From Pseudomonas sp. SORT22 (lineage in GTDB: Bacteria; Pseudomonadota; Gammaproteobacteria; Pseudomonadales; Pseudomonadaceae), in NCBI RefSeq assembly GCF_018417635.1, contig NZ_CP071007.1, forward strand, positions 496,001 through 560,000: a DNA stretch of 64,000 nucleotides, in the 5' to 3' direction. A model generated the notes under the pieces. That model worked only from the letters and a program-made list of their open reading frames with translations. It made no database searches and was not told where the DNA came from. Shown piece by piece: positions 8,427-18,277 of this stretch. A program made the position numbers and the translations under genes. Position 1 is the stretch's first letter; each line of letters starts with the position of its first letter.

Positions 8427-9737
8427 ATGCAGCCTAACGACCCGTCGGCGCCACCGGCCAACGACCGCACCCAGTTCATGCCGCGCCCCGGTGGCCGCGG
8501 CCCGCAGGCCGGTACGCCGGAGCCTGTGGCGGCGCCGTCGATGCCGGCGCAGCCGCTGCCCGCCGGCCAGGCGCTGGGCCTCAACCCGCTGGAAAGCGCC
8601 GCCGGGCCATTGTTGGCCTTGCTGACCCGCTTGCGCAGCACCATCGCCCATCCGGCCCCGGCCAGCCTGCGTGCGCAGTTGCTGGCTTATCTGCGTCAGT
8701 TCGAAGAGCGCGCCGAAGCCGCCGGTGTGGCCCGTAACGAAGTCATGCTGGCCCGTTACGCGCTGTGCACTGCGCTCGATGAAGCGGTGCTCAGCACGCC
8801 GTGGGGCAGCAGCAGTGACTGGGGCAAGCAGAGCCTGCTGATCACTGTGCACAACGAAGCCTGGGGGGGCGAGAAGGTCTTCCAGCTGCTCGAGCACTGC
8901 CTGCAGAGCCCGCGCGAACGCCTGTACCTGCTGGAGTTGCTGTACCTGTGCATGTGCCTGGGCTTCGAGGGCCGTTACCGGGTTATCAACGGTGGCCGCG
9001 CCCAGCTCGAAGCCTTGCGCGAACGCACTGCTGCCGCTATCCGCAGCGCCCGGGGTGAGTTCGAGCGCGAACTGTCGCCGCACTGGCGCGGGGTCAGCGT
9101 CAGCCGAGATCGGCTGTCGCAGTTCATCCCGCCCTGGGTGGGCCTGGCCATCGCCCTGGCGTTGCTTGTGGCTCTGCTGTTTGCCCTGCGCATGATGCTC
9201 GCCGCCGACGCGGAGCCTGTGTTCAAGAACATTCATGCCCTGGGCGAAATCCCGGTGCAGGCCATCGACCGTCCGGTGACCCAGCCCAAGCCGGTGGAAC
9301 GCCCACGCCTGGCGGGTTTTCTGGCCAGCGATATCAAGGCCGGGCGGGTCAGCGTCGAAGACGCCGTCGACCGCTCGGTGGTGACCATCCGTGGCGACGA
9401 ATTGTTCGCCTCGGCCAGCACCAGCATCAACGACAGCCTGCAGCCACTGATGCTGCGCATTGCTGACGCCATCGGCCAGGTCAAGGGCCAGGTGCGCATC
9501 ACCGGCCACAGCGACAACCGGCCGATCGCGACCTTGCGCTTCCCGTCCAACTGGGCGCTGTCCCAGGCCCGCGCCGAGCAGGTGCTGCAGATCCTGGCCG
9601 CCAAGACCGGCCAGCCCGCGCGCTTTACCGCGCAGGGCCTGAGCGACACCGAACCACTGGCAGCGAACAACACGACCGAAGGCCGGGCAAAGAACCGCCG
9701 GGTTGAAATCACTGTATTGGCGGAGGGGGTCGAGTGA
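8427..9737 (+). CDS. tssL: TssL with C-terminal OmpA peptidoglycan-binding domain
   Basis: TssL is the inner-membrane DotU-type subunit of the T6SS membrane complex. Residues 55-215 form the cytoplasmic DotU domain, with ARYALCTALDEAVLSTPWG and LLELLYLCMCLGFEGRY. A single membrane helix lies at about 235-257. Residues 318-434 form a periplasmic OmpA-like domain, with TGHSDNRPI and the final NRRVEI, that should bind peptidoglycan. This is the extended TssL version; many TssL proteins lack the OmpA part and use a separate TagL or TagP. It overlaps tssM by 4 bases. Confidence 0.97.
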   Translation: MQPNDPSAPPANDRTQFMPRPGGRGPQAGTPEPVAAPSMPAQPLPAGQALGLNPLESAAGPLLALLTRLRSTIAHPAPASLRAQLLAYLRQFEERAEAAGVARNEVMLARYALCTALDEAVLSTPWGSSSDWGKQSLLITVHNEAWGGEKVFQLLEHCLQSPRERLYLLELLYLCMCLGFEGRYRVINGGRAQLEALRERTAAAIRSARGEFERELSPHWRGVSVSRDRLSQFIPPWVGLAIALALLVALLFALRMMLAADAEPVFKNIHALGEIPVQAIDRPVTQPKPVERPRLAGFLASDIKAGRVSVEDAVDRSVVTIRGDELFASASTSINDSLQPLMLRIADAIGQVKGQVRITGHSDNRPIATLRFPSNWALSQARAEQVLQILAAKTGQPARFTAQGLSDTEPLAANNTTEGRAKNRRVEITVLAEGVE

Positions 9738-12700
9738 AGGCGTTTTTCGGATTTGTCATTCGCTGGGTCATTCCGCTGCTGGGCCTGATCGCCCTGAGTC
9801 TGATCATCTGGTTCGTCGGCCCGCTGTGGGACATGCTGATCCCGGCAGGGCGGCGCTGGGCGCTGATTGCCCTGCTGTTTGCAGTGTGGCTCGGCTATCG
9901 CCTGTGGCGCTTCATCGAGGCCCGCCGCCAGGCGGCAGAAGTCATGCGCAGCCTGGCTGCAGAAACAGCTCCTGACCCTGCCAGCGTGGCCACCGCCGAA
10001 GAACTGGCAACCCTGCGCCAGCGCATGGACGAGGCCCTGGCCCTGCTGAAAAAGGCGCGCCTGGGTGGCGATGAGCGGCGCAACCTGTACGAGCTGCCGT
10101 GGTACGTGATCATCGGCCCGCCGGGCTCGGGCAAGACCACGGCGCTGGTCAATTCCGGCCTGCACTTTCCGCTGGCGGCGCAGCTTGGCGCCGGGGCGAT
10201 TCGCGGCGTCGGCGGCACGCGCAACTGCGACTGGTGGTTTACCGACCAGGCCGTGTTGCTCGACACCGCTGGCCGCTATACCACCCAGGACAGCCACGCC
10301 CAGGTTGACAAGGCGGCCTGGCTGGGCTTTCTCGATCTGCTGAAAAAGCAGCGCGCGCGCCGGCCGATCGATGGCGCTTTCATTGCCATCAGCCTGTCCG
10401 ACCTGTTGCTGGGCAGCGACGCCGAACGTGCTGCCCATGCTGCGGCCATCCGCTCGCGTATCCAGGAGTTGTACAGCCAGCTGGGCGTGCGTTTTCCGAT
10501 TTACCTGATGCTGACCAAGCTCGACCTGGTGCCGGGTTTCATGGAGTTCTTCGACACCCTGAGCAAGGAAGAGCGCGCTCAAGTGTGGGGTATGACCTTT
10601 GCCCTGGACGACGACAAGTCGGTCGAAGGGCCGCTGGCGCAGTTCCACAGCGAGTTCGCCGGCCTTGAGCAACGCCTCAACGAGCGCCTGGTCGAGCGCC
10701 TGCAGCAGGAGCGCGACCCGGCGCGGCGCGATCTGGTTTACGGCTTTGTCCAGCAGTTCGCTGCCTTGCGCTCCAACCTGCAGGGCTTTCTCGACGGCGT
10801 GTTCAAGCCCAATGCCTATGAAGAACGCGCCCTGTTGCGCGGCGTGTACTTCACCAGCGGCACCCAGGAAGGCAGCCCGATCGATCGCCTGATCGGCGCC
10901 ATGGCCCAGAGCATGGGCCTGGACCGTCAGCATCTGGCACGCCAGAGCGGCACCGGGCGCAGCTACTTCATTGAAAAACTGTTCAGCGCCGTGGCGTTTG
11001 CCGAGCGCGGGCTGGTCGGGGTCAACCCGCAAGTCGAGCGCCGGCGCAAATGGTTGGCCCGTGCTGCACTCGCCGCCAGCGTTGCCCTGGTAGTGCTGGT
11101 CGGCAGCGTGTGGGCGCTGAGCTATCGCGCAAACCAGGCTTACATCGCCCAGGTCGAGCGTAAGCTCGCGCCGCTGGGGCCAGTCCTGCAAACCTTGAGC
11201 CCGGCCCAGCGCGATGTACTGGCGGTACTGCCGTTACTCAATGCCGTGCGCCATCTGGCCGAGGATCCGCCCAGTTGGGCCGAGGGGTTGGGGCTGTACC
11301 AGGGCGACATGCTCGAAGCCGAGTCGGCCAGCGTCTACCGCAAGTTGCTGATTGCCGTGTTCGCTCCGCGCCTGGTCACCCGTATCGAAGAGCAACTGCA
11401 CAGCGGCGGTGGTTCGGACTTTCTCTACGAAGGCCTCAAGGCCTACCTGATGCTGGCTGACGGCGAGCATTACGACCCGGACTTCATCAAGGCCTGGGTC
11501 AGCCTCGACTGGGAGCAGAGCCTGCCTCGCGACCTGGCCCCGGAGCAGCGTGCGGCATTGGGCGAGCATCTGCAGGCGCTGTTTGAAAAGCGTCCGCCGA
11601 ATGCGCGCCTGGATGCCAACCTGATCCAAGACCTGCGTCGCCAATTGCAGCAGTTGCCGGTGGCCCAGCGCGTCTATGACCGGGTCAAACGCCAGCAGTT
11701 GCCCAAGGGCGTCAGCGATTTTCGCCTGAGCGAAGCGGCTGGCCGCGACGCCGCGCTGGTGTTCAGCCGCAAGAGCGGCAAGCCTTTGGGTGAACCCTTG
11801 AGCGGGCTGTTTACCCTCGATGGCTATCGCAAGGCGTTTCTTGCCACCAGCCTGCAACACAGCAATACCCTGGCTGAAGAGCGTTGGGTGCTGGGCCGCG
11901 AGCAAGCCGATGAAGGTGATGTGACTAGCCTGGCCGCCGACGTGCGCCGTTTGTATTTCGCCGACTACATCCGCCACTGGGACGCGCTGCTGGCCGATAT
12001 CGACTTTGTGCCGATCACCAGCGTGGCCCAGGCCGCCGATGTTCTGCGGGTGATTTCCGGGCCGACCTCGCCGCTGAAAAAGCTGCTGAGCGCCGTGGCC
12101 AAGGAAACTAACCTGCAACAGCAGGACCCGCTTGCCGCGGCCCAGGCCAAAGCCAGCGAGGCTGGTGTCGACCAGCTCAAGCAGCGCCTGGGTAACTTGC
12201 TGGGCCAGGATGCTCCGGCCGATAGCCGCCAGGCGCAGCAAGACCAGGACCCGGTCACCGTGCACTTTGCCGACCTCGCCAGCCTGGTCAGCAAGGGCGA
12301 GGGCGAGCCGGCCGCCATCGACGGCCTGCTCACCGACATGAACGCCTTGTACGTGCAGGTCAGTGCCATGGTCGGTGCCAGTGGCGACGCCCTGCTCGGC
12401 GAGGCCAAGAACCAGGCCACGGCCGCCGCCAACCGCGTCAGCCTCACCGCGCAGCGCCAGCCGCCGATGGTTCAGGGCCTGGTCAAGTCGGTGGTCAACT
12501 CGACCACCAACACCATGATGGGCGGCGTGCGCAATCAACTGAACGCCGCCTGGACCAGCGAAGTGGTCAACGTTTATCGCCAGTCGCTGAGCGGTCGTTA
12601 TCCGCTGGCAGCGGGCAGCTCGCGGGATGCCACGCTGGACGATTTCGGCCAGTTCTTCGGCGTCGGCGGGGTGATGGACAGTTATTTTCGCAAGTACCTG

Positions 12701-13237
12701 CAGCCTTATGTCGATACCTCGGCCAACCCTTGGCGCTGGCAGCCGGGCGCGGCGCAGAAGCTCGGCATTGGCTCTGGCGTGTTGCACACCTTTCAGCGTT
12801 CGGCGGCGATTCGCGATGCGTTCTTCCGCTCGGGCGGCATGCAGCCGACCGTGCGCTTCGAGCTCAAGCCGGTGGCCATGGACGCCTCGGTCACCCAGTT
12901 CTTGCTCGACCTCGATGGCCAGCAGATCAGCTATGACCACGGCCCGAGCCGCCCGGTTGCGATGCAGTGGCCAAACCCCAACAGCATCGGCGTGGTGCGC
13001 CTGTCGATCATGCCGCCATCGGCCAGCGGTCGTTCCGGGCTGACCCTGGAAGGGCCGTGGGCCTGGTTCCGCTTGCTCGATCAATCCGACCTGGTGGCCG
13101 GCAACGGCCCGGATCGCTTCAGCCTGCGCCTGCGCGTCGATGGCGCCAGCGTGTCGTACGAGCTGCGCGCCAACAGCGCCTTCAACCCGTTCAAGAGCCG
13201 CGTGCTCAGCGGCTTCAGCCTGCCGGAGCGGTTGTGA
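9734..13237 (+). CDS. tssM: TssM (IcmF), T6SS inner-membrane channel protein
   Basis: TssM spans the inner membrane and reaches TssJ through its large periplasmic domain. The 1167-residue protein has two N-terminal helices (about 8-30 and 38-56) and a cytoplasmic NTPase-like domain. The Walker A motif GPPGSGKTT is at 128-136, so it is intact here, and LLDTAGRY follows near 175-182. A third helix is at about 440-462, then the helical periplasmic part and the C-terminal beta-domain that binds TssJ. The start GTG overlaps the tssL end, and its TGA overlaps the tagF ATG. Confidence 0.97.
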   Translation: MKAFFGFVIRWVIPLLGLIALSLIIWFVGPLWDMLIPAGRRWALIALLFAVWLGYRLWRFIEARRQAAEVMRSLAAETAPDPASVATAEELATLRQRMDEALALLKKARLGGDERRNLYELPWYVIIGPPGSGKTTALVNSGLHFPLAAQLGAGAIRGVGGTRNCDWWFTDQAVLLDTAGRYTTQDSHAQVDKAAWLGFLDLLKKQRARRPIDGAFIAISLSDLLLGSDAERAAHAAAIRSRIQELYSQLGVRFPIYLMLTKLDLVPGFMEFFDTLSKEERAQVWGMTFALDDDKSVEGPLAQFHSEFAGLEQRLNERLVERLQQERDPARRDLVYGFVQQFAALRSNLQGFLDGVFKPNAYEERALLRGVYFTSGTQEGSPIDRLIGAMAQSMGLDRQHLARQSGTGRSYFIEKLFSAVAFAERGLVGVNPQVERRRKWLARAALAASVALVVLVGSVWALSYRANQAYIAQVERKLAPLGPVLQTLSPAQRDVLAVLPLLNAVRHLAEDPPSWAEGLGLYQGDMLEAESASVYRKLLIAVFAPRLVTRIEEQLHSGGGSDFLYEGLKAYLMLADGEHYDPDFIKAWVSLDWEQSLPRDLAPEQRAALGEHLQALFEKRPPNARLDANLIQDLRRQLQQLPVAQRVYDRVKRQQLPKGVSDFRLSEAAGRDAALVFSRKSGKPLGEPLSGLFTLDGYRKAFLATSLQHSNTLAEERWVLGREQADEGDVTSLAADVRRLYFADYIRHWDALLADIDFVPITSVAQAADVLRVISGPTSPLKKLLSAVAKETNLQQQDPLAAAQAKASEAGVDQLKQRLGNLLGQDAPADSRQAQQDQDPVTVHFADLASLVSKGEGEPAAIDGLLTDMNALYVQVSAMVGASGDALLGEAKNQATAAANRVSLTAQRQPPMVQGLVKSVVNSTTNTMMGGVRNQLNAAWTSEVVNVYRQSLSGRYPLAAGSSRDATLDDFGQFFGVGGVMDSYFRKYLQPYVDTSANPWRWQPGAAQKLGIGSGVLHTFQRSAAIRDAFFRSGGMQPTVRFELKPVAMDASVTQFLLDLDGQQISYDHGPSRPVAMQWPNPNSIGVVRLSIMPPSASGRSGLTLEGPWAWFRLLDQSDLVAGNGPDRFSLRLRVDGASVSYELRANSAFNPFKSRVLSGFSLPERL

Positions 13238-13887
13238 TGGCGGGCGTCGGCTTCTACGGCAAGCTGGCCAGCCGCGGCGACTTTGTCAGTCGCGGTTTGC
13301 CGCAGAGTTTTATCCAGCCCTGGGACCAGTGGCTGGCGGCCGGGCTTGTGGCCAGCCAGCAGCAACTGGCCGAGCGCTGGTTGCCGGCCTATCTGGTCAG
13401 CCCCTTGTGGCGCTTCGCCCTGGCCCCGGGAGTATGCGGGCCCGACGCTGTAGTGGGGGTGTTGATGCCCAGCATTGACCGGGTAGGGCGCTATTTCCCT
13501 CTTATCCTGGCCCAGGTTCTGGCGCCGGATGAGTCGCTGGCGGCAGTGGTGAGTGGCCCGGATAACTGGTTCGAGCAGTGTGAAGCCCAGTTACTGGAAA
13601 CCCTCGAGCCGCAAGCCGCTTTTGAGGCGTTCGATGCAGCAGTGCAGGGCATTGATGCTCCTCGTAGTGCTGTTGTTTCAAGCCCGGTTGTGGGCGGCTT
13701 GCAACGCTTTGCAGCGGTGACCCCGCAGGCTCGCAACGCAGCCTTGGCCGAAAGCGCCTGCGCCGGCATGAGCCTGTGGTGGGGGCGCGGCTCGGAGCAT
13801 ATCGAGGCGGGAATGCTGCGCTGTGCGGGCCTGCCGCACAGCGAGGATTTCGCCAGTTTTCTTTTGGGTAGTGAGGCGGCGCGCTAG
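13237..13887 (+). CDS. tagF: TagF (ImpM-type) T6SS posttranslational repressor
   Basis: TagF-type proteins block T6SS assembly by binding the FHA protein, independently of the kinase pathway. The 216-residue product starts MAGVGFYGKLASRGDFVSRGLP, the ImpM/TagF signature. It continues with FIQPWDQWLAAGL and the motif GVLMPSIDRVGRYFPL. The ATG overlaps the tssM stop (TGATG). In some species tagF and pppA are fused; here they are separate but directly abutting, since the TAG stop is followed immediately by the pppA ATG. Confidence 0.92.
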   Translation: MAGVGFYGKLASRGDFVSRGLPQSFIQPWDQWLAAGLVASQQQLAERWLPAYLVSPLWRFALAPGVCGPDAVVGVLMPSIDRVGRYFPLILAQVLAPDESLAAVVSGPDNWFEQCEAQLLETLEPQAAFEAFDAAVQGIDAPRSAVVSSPVVGGLQRFAAVTPQARNAALAESACAGMSLWWGRGSEHIEAGMLRCAGLPHSEDFASFLLGSEAAR

Positions 13888-14607
13888 ATGACGGCTTTGC
13901 ATTACACCGCAGCCAGCTACAGCCATGTCGGCCTGGTGCGCAGCATCAATGAAGACGCTTGCCTGGACCTTGCCAGCGAAGGCCTGTGGGCAGTTGCCGA
14001 TGGCATGGGCGGGCATGCGGCGGGCGACTACGTCAGTTGCCTGATCGTCGATACTTTGCGCCAGTTGCCGACCACGGCGTCCCTCAATGACTTCGCCCAA
14101 GTGCTGCGCCAGCGGCTGTCGGCGGTCAACGCGGCAGTGCGCGAAGAAAGCGCCCGGCGTGGCGTGGCGATGATGGGCAGCACCCTGGTGCTGCTGGCGG
14201 TGCGCGCTGACCAGGGTATCTGCCTGTGGGCCGGGGACAGCCGCCTGTATCGCCTGCGCGACGGGCGCCTGGAAGGTATCTCGCGCGATCACAGCTACGT
14301 GCAGGAACTGCAGGACAGCGGCCTGCTCAGCGAGGCCGAAGCGCGGGTGCACCCGCGGGCCAACATCGTCACCCGGGCAATTGGCGTCGAGCCCGAGCTC
14401 GAACTTGAGGCCGTGCACCTGCAGGTGCTCCCAGGCGATACCTATCTGCTGTGCAGCGATGGTCTGAACAAGACCGCCGAAGACCATGAAATTCGCGAAG
14501 TGCTGGGCCACAGCGACCCCTACCAGGTGGTCCGCAGCCTGGTGCACCTCGGCCTGACCCGGGGCGCCCCCGATAACATTACCGCCGTCGTCATCAAGGC
14601 CGGTTGA
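13888..14607 (+). CDS. pppA: PppA, PP2C-type T6SS phosphatase
   Basis: PppA removes the phosphate from the FHA protein and so reverses PpkA-dependent T6SS activation. The 239 residues carry the PP2C metal-binding motifs in order: SINEDA (Asp23), ADGMGGHAAGD (Asp38), WAGDSRLY, CSDGLNK and DNITAVV. The protein looks complete and catalytically competent. It starts with no gap after the tagF stop, and its own stop overlaps the candidate ppkA start. Confidence 0.95.
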   Translation: MTALHYTAASYSHVGLVRSINEDACLDLASEGLWAVADGMGGHAAGDYVSCLIVDTLRQLPTTASLNDFAQVLRQRLSAVNAAVREESARRGVAMMGSTLVLLAVRADQGICLWAGDSRLYRLRDGRLEGISRDHSYVQELQDSGLLSEAEARVHPRANIVTRAIGVEPELELEAVHLQVLPGDTYLLCSDGLNKTAEDHEIREVLGHSDPYQVVRSLVHLGLTRGAPDNITAVVIKAG

Positions 14608-17561
14608 AGACCAAGCACATGGACAAAGTGATCCCCGGATACGACATCGACGGCGAGATTGGCGAAGGCGCCATGGCCACCGTCTACCTCGCCACCCAGC
14701 GCTCGCTGGAGCGCAAGGTGGCCTTGAAGGTCATGGCGGCGGCGCTGGCTGCCGACCCGACCTTCTGCGAGCGCTTCCTGCGTGAAGGCCGCACACTGGC
14801 GCGCTTGTCGCACCCGCACACGGTGACCATCCACGACATCGGCAATGTCGGCGAGCTGTACTACATGGCCATGGAGTACCTGCCCAACGGTACGCTCAAG
14901 GAGCGTATCGCCGCCGGGGTCACGCCGGAGCAGGGCCTGCTGTACATCCGCCAGATCGCTTCGGCGCTGGGTTATGCCCATGCCCAGGGCCTGGTGCACC
15001 GGGATGTGAAACCGGCCAACATTCTTTTTCGCGCTGACGGCACTGCGGTGCTGTCGGACTTCGGCATCGCCAAGTCGCTGGATGACCGCACCCAGTTCAC
15101 CCAGGCCGGGTTTGCCGTCGGCACCCCCAGCTACATGAGCCCGGAGCAGGCGCGCGGCCAGGAAATCGACGGCCGCGCCGACCTCTATGCCCTGGGCGTG
15201 GTGTTTTACGAGATGCTGGTTGGCAAACTGCCCTACAGCGGCAACGACGCGCTGTCGACGGCCTTGGCGCATTTGACCGAGCCGTTGCCGGAGCTGCCGA
15301 TCGAGCACGGCCGCTATCAGGACATTCTCCGTGGCCTGCTGGCCAAGGACCCGGCCGAGCGCTTTGCCGATGCCGAGACCTTGCTGGCGGCGCTCGACCG
15401 GCTACCCGTGCAAGACACCGAAAGCACCCTGATCCAGCCGCTGCCGATTGCAGCGCCGGTGCCACCCGTAACCGTAGAGCCTGCACCGCCAGCGCCGAAA
15501 CCAGAACCGGTCACCAAGGCCTCGCCACCTGCAGCTGCGCGCAAGCGCCCGACACCGGCCTTGCTCGCCATCGCCGTTGCTGCCGCGCTGGGCCTGTGCG
15601 GGATTGGCTACTGGGCCATCAGTGGCGACGAACAGGTAGTGGAGGCGCAGCCGGTACAAGCCCGCGAGCCAGTAGCGCCGACCGTTGCGACTGCGAGCAA
15701 CGACAGTGACCGACCACTGCTGATGGCCGGCAAGCGAACTCTGTTCCAGCGCGTGCTGAGCCGGCCGGGCGCGCAGGTCGTCAAGCAGCCGGGCGCCACG
15801 CCCAGTGATACCTTGCCGGCCTTTACCGTGCTCTATGTCTACCAGCGCCAAGACGTCAACGGCAGCCCTTGGCTTGAGGTCGGCACCGCCAGTGACGGTC
15901 GCCGCGACGGCTGGTTGCCAGCCTCCCAGGTCAGCGACTGGAAGCAGAGCCTGGTATTGAAGTTCACCGAACGCTCGGGGCGTGCGCCGGTAATGTTCCT
16001 GCGCCAGGCCGATGAGCTTGAGCGTTTGCTTGGCGACACTTCGGCCGCCCGTGCCGAGCTGCTCAAGGCGCAGAACAACCCCGACGAAGTGCCGCAAGTG
16101 ATGGCCCTGGAACCCAGCGCCAGCGCCGTGCCCCAAGAGCAGTTCTACCTGATGCCGATCTTCGAGGCGCGCGAGAGCTTCGACGAAAACGGCCAGCCGC
16201 TGCAGCTGCTCAATGTCGCCTCCATCGACCCGGGCAACAGCGCACCCGCCGGCGAAGCGAAAGCCGCCGGCATGGCCACCTCAGGCGACGCCTTCCGTAC
16301 CGCCGTGGTGCTGGTGGTGGATACCTCGGTATCGATGCAGCCTTATATCGATCAGGTCCGCCAGGTGGTGCACGAGCTGCACGGGCAGATTTCGCGCCGT
16401 GGCGAGCTGGGCAACGTCAGCTTCGGCCTTGTCGGCTTTCGCAACAACACCACGCGCACGCCTGCCCTGGAGTACCTGACCAAGACCCTGGTAACACTCG
16501 ATGAAGGCCGCGATCCCGAGCGTTTTTTGAAGCTGGCCGAGCAGGTGAAAGCCACCAACGTCTCCAGCCATTCGTTCAACGAAGACGCTTTTGCCGGGAT
16601 CATGCAGGCGGTCGACGGCATGGACTGGTCCGGCTACGGCGGGCGCCTGATCCTGCTGGTCAGTGACGCCGGCTCCCTGCGCAAGAACGACCGCTACAGC
16701 AGCACCCAGATGAACGAAGCCGAAGTGCGCCAGGCGGCCTTGAGCAAGCAGATCAAGATCTACGCCCTGCACCTGCGCACCGAGGCTGGCAAGAAGAACC
16801 ACGCCTACGCCGAGCAGCAGTATCGGGTGCTTACGGCCGATGCCAACCCGCAGATCGGCGACCTGTATGTATCGGTACCCGGTGGCGATGTGCACAAGTT
16901 TGGCGAGCGGGTGCGCGAGATCGGTTCGACCTTCGCCGATCTGGTCCACCAGGTGCGCAGCAACACCGCGCAACCGGCGCCGCTGCTGGCGGCTTCGCCG
17001 AGCATCGCCGACAAATCCGCCGCCATCGGCTATGCCATGCACATGGATTTTCTTGGCCGCAAGAGTGCCAGCCAGGCGCCGCAACTGGTCAGCGCCTGGA
17101 CCTCAGATCGTGACCTGACCAACCCGGCGCTGCCGACCCTGCAGGTCTGCGTGATGCTCACCAAGCTGCAACTCAACGACCTGCAGCAGTCGCTGAAGCT
17201 GATCGTCGATGCCGCGCGCAAGACCCGCACTTCGCCCAAGGATTTCTTCCAGGAAATCGCTAGCGCCAGTGCCTACATGAGCCGCGACCCGGCCGCCCTG
17301 CGCAAGGGCGCCAACCTCGCCGAAGGCGGTGTGCTGGGCGAATACCTGGAGGGCCTGCCGTACCGCAGCAAGTCCCTGAGCATGACCCAGGACCTGTGGT
17401 TGTCGCTCAGCGTTGGCGAACAGGAAGACTTCATCGACGAGCTCGATTCGAAGATCCGCCTGTACGAAACCTTCCACAACGACATGGCCAACTGGGTGCG
17501 CTTCGGCAATGCCGAGCCCGGTGACGCCTTGTACCGTGTGCCGTTGTCGACGCTGCCATGA
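14604..17561 (+). CDS. ppkA: PpkA, T6SS Ser/Thr kinase with VWA periplasmic domain
   Basis: PpkA is the transmembrane kinase that phosphorylates the FHA protein to switch on the T6SS. With the TTG start used here, the kinase domain covers about residues 10-275: glycine loop GEGAMATV, Lys42, HRDVKPAN near 132-139 and DFG at 152-154. A Pro/Ala-rich linker leads to one membrane helix (about 318-338). The periplasmic part includes a von Willebrand A domain with the metal site DTSVS near residue 572. An ATG at 14619 (MDKVIPGY) is an equally possible start and leaves the kinase domain intact. TagQRST upstream of the signal are encoded just downstream. Confidence 0.93.
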   Translation: MKTKHMDKVIPGYDIDGEIGEGAMATVYLATQRSLERKVALKVMAAALAADPTFCERFLREGRTLARLSHPHTVTIHDIGNVGELYYMAMEYLPNGTLKERIAAGVTPEQGLLYIRQIASALGYAHAQGLVHRDVKPANILFRADGTAVLSDFGIAKSLDDRTQFTQAGFAVGTPSYMSPEQARGQEIDGRADLYALGVVFYEMLVGKLPYSGNDALSTALAHLTEPLPELPIEHGRYQDILRGLLAKDPAERFADAETLLAALDRLPVQDTESTLIQPLPIAAPVPPVTVEPAPPAPKPEPVTKASPPAAARKRPTPALLAIAVAAALGLCGIGYWAISGDEQVVEAQPVQAREPVAPTVATASNDSDRPLLMAGKRTLFQRVLSRPGAQVVKQPGATPSDTLPAFTVLYVYQRQDVNGSPWLEVGTASDGRRDGWLPASQVSDWKQSLVLKFTERSGRAPVMFLRQADELERLLGDTSAARAELLKAQNNPDEVPQVMALEPSASAVPQEQFYLMPIFEARESFDENGQPLQLLNVASIDPGNSAPAGEAKAAGMATSGDAFRTAVVLVVDTSVSMQPYIDQVRQVVHELHGQISRRGELGNVSFGLVGFRNNTTRTPALEYLTKTLVTLDEGRDPERFLKLAEQVKATNVSSHSFNEDAFAGIMQAVDGMDWSGYGGRLILLVSDAGSLRKNDRYSSTQMNEAEVRQAALSKQIKIYALHLRTEAGKKNHAYAEQQYRVLTADANPQIGDLYVSVPGGDVHKFGERVREIGSTFADLVHQVRSNTAQPAPLLAASPSIADKSAAIGYAMHMDFLGRKSASQAPQLVSAWTSDRDLTNPALPTLQVCVMLTKLQLNDLQQSLKLIVDAARKTRTSPKDFFQEIASASAYMSRDPAALRKGANLAEGGVLGEYLEGLPYRSKSLSMTQDLWLSLSVGEQEDFIDELDSKIRLYETFHNDMANWVRFGNAEPGDALYRVPLSTLP

Positions 17562-18277
17562 TGATCAACCTGCACGCGCTGCGCAAAACCCGCGGCCTCG
17601 GCAACCAGCGCTACAGCCTGGAGATCGAGCGCCTGGAGCTGCGTGCCGGTCAGCAACTGGCGCTGGTCGGCCCCAGTGGCTGCGGCAAGAGCACCTTGCT
17701 CGACCTGCTGGCCTTGGTGCTGCAGCCCGATCAGGCCGAGCGCTTTGTGTTCAGCACCGACTCGCACACCTACGACGTTCAGCAGCTGTGGCGTGAACAA
17801 CGCCAGGAGCACCTGGCGCACCTGCGCCGCCGGCATCTGGGCTATGTGCTGCAAGCGGGCGGCTTGCTCGGCTTTCTCGATGTGCGCAGCAACATCGCCC
17901 TGCCGCGCCAGGTGCTTGGCCTGGGCAATGACGGCAGCGTGCAGCGCCTGGCCGAGCAACTGGAGATTGACGATCAGCTCGACAAGCAGCCAGGCGCCTT
18001 GTCGGTCGGCCAGCGCCAGCGGGTCAGCTGCGCCCGTGCCCTGGCGCACAACCCTGATTTGCTCCTGGCCGATGAGCCGACCGCGGCCCTGGACCCACTC
18101 AATGCCCAACGGGTAATGCAACTGCTGCTGCGCCAGGCGCAAGCACGGCAGGTGACCTGCCTGGTCGCCACCCACGACGAGGCGCTGGCCCGTGATGCCG
18201 GCTTGCAGGTGTTGCGCATGGTCTGCCGCCGCGATGCCGACGGTGGTGTCACCGCCACGTTGGAGGGCCAGCCGTAA
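17558..18277 (+). CDS. tagT: TagT, ABC ATPase of the T6SS sensing complex
   Basis: TagT is the ATPase that, with TagS, forms the inner-membrane ABC complex upstream of PpkA in the threonine-phosphorylation pathway. The 239 residues contain Walker A GPSGCGKST, the signature-like LSVGQRQR, Walker B LLLADEPT and the H-loop VATHDE. The family is of the LolD/MacB type, which transduces work rather than importing substrates. It overlaps ppkA by 4 bases and tagS by one base. Confidence 0.92.
   Translation: MMINLHALRKTRGLGNQRYSLEIERLELRAGQQLALVGPSGCGKSTLLDLLALVLQPDQAERFVFSTDSHTYDVQQLWREQRQEHLAHLRRRHLGYVLQAGGLLGFLDVRSNIALPRQVLGLGNDGSVQRLAEQLEIDDQLDKQPGALSVGQRQRVSCARALAHNPDLLLADEPTAALDPLNAQRVMQLLLRQAQARQVTCLVATHDEALARDAGLQVLRMVCRRDADGGVTATLEGQP

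Noticed and set aside
6846..9509. Minus-strand open frame of 887 codons opposite tssJ, tssK and tssL
   Set aside because: It is a shadow of strongly supported T6SS genes; its composition is typical of antisense frames in GC-rich genomes.
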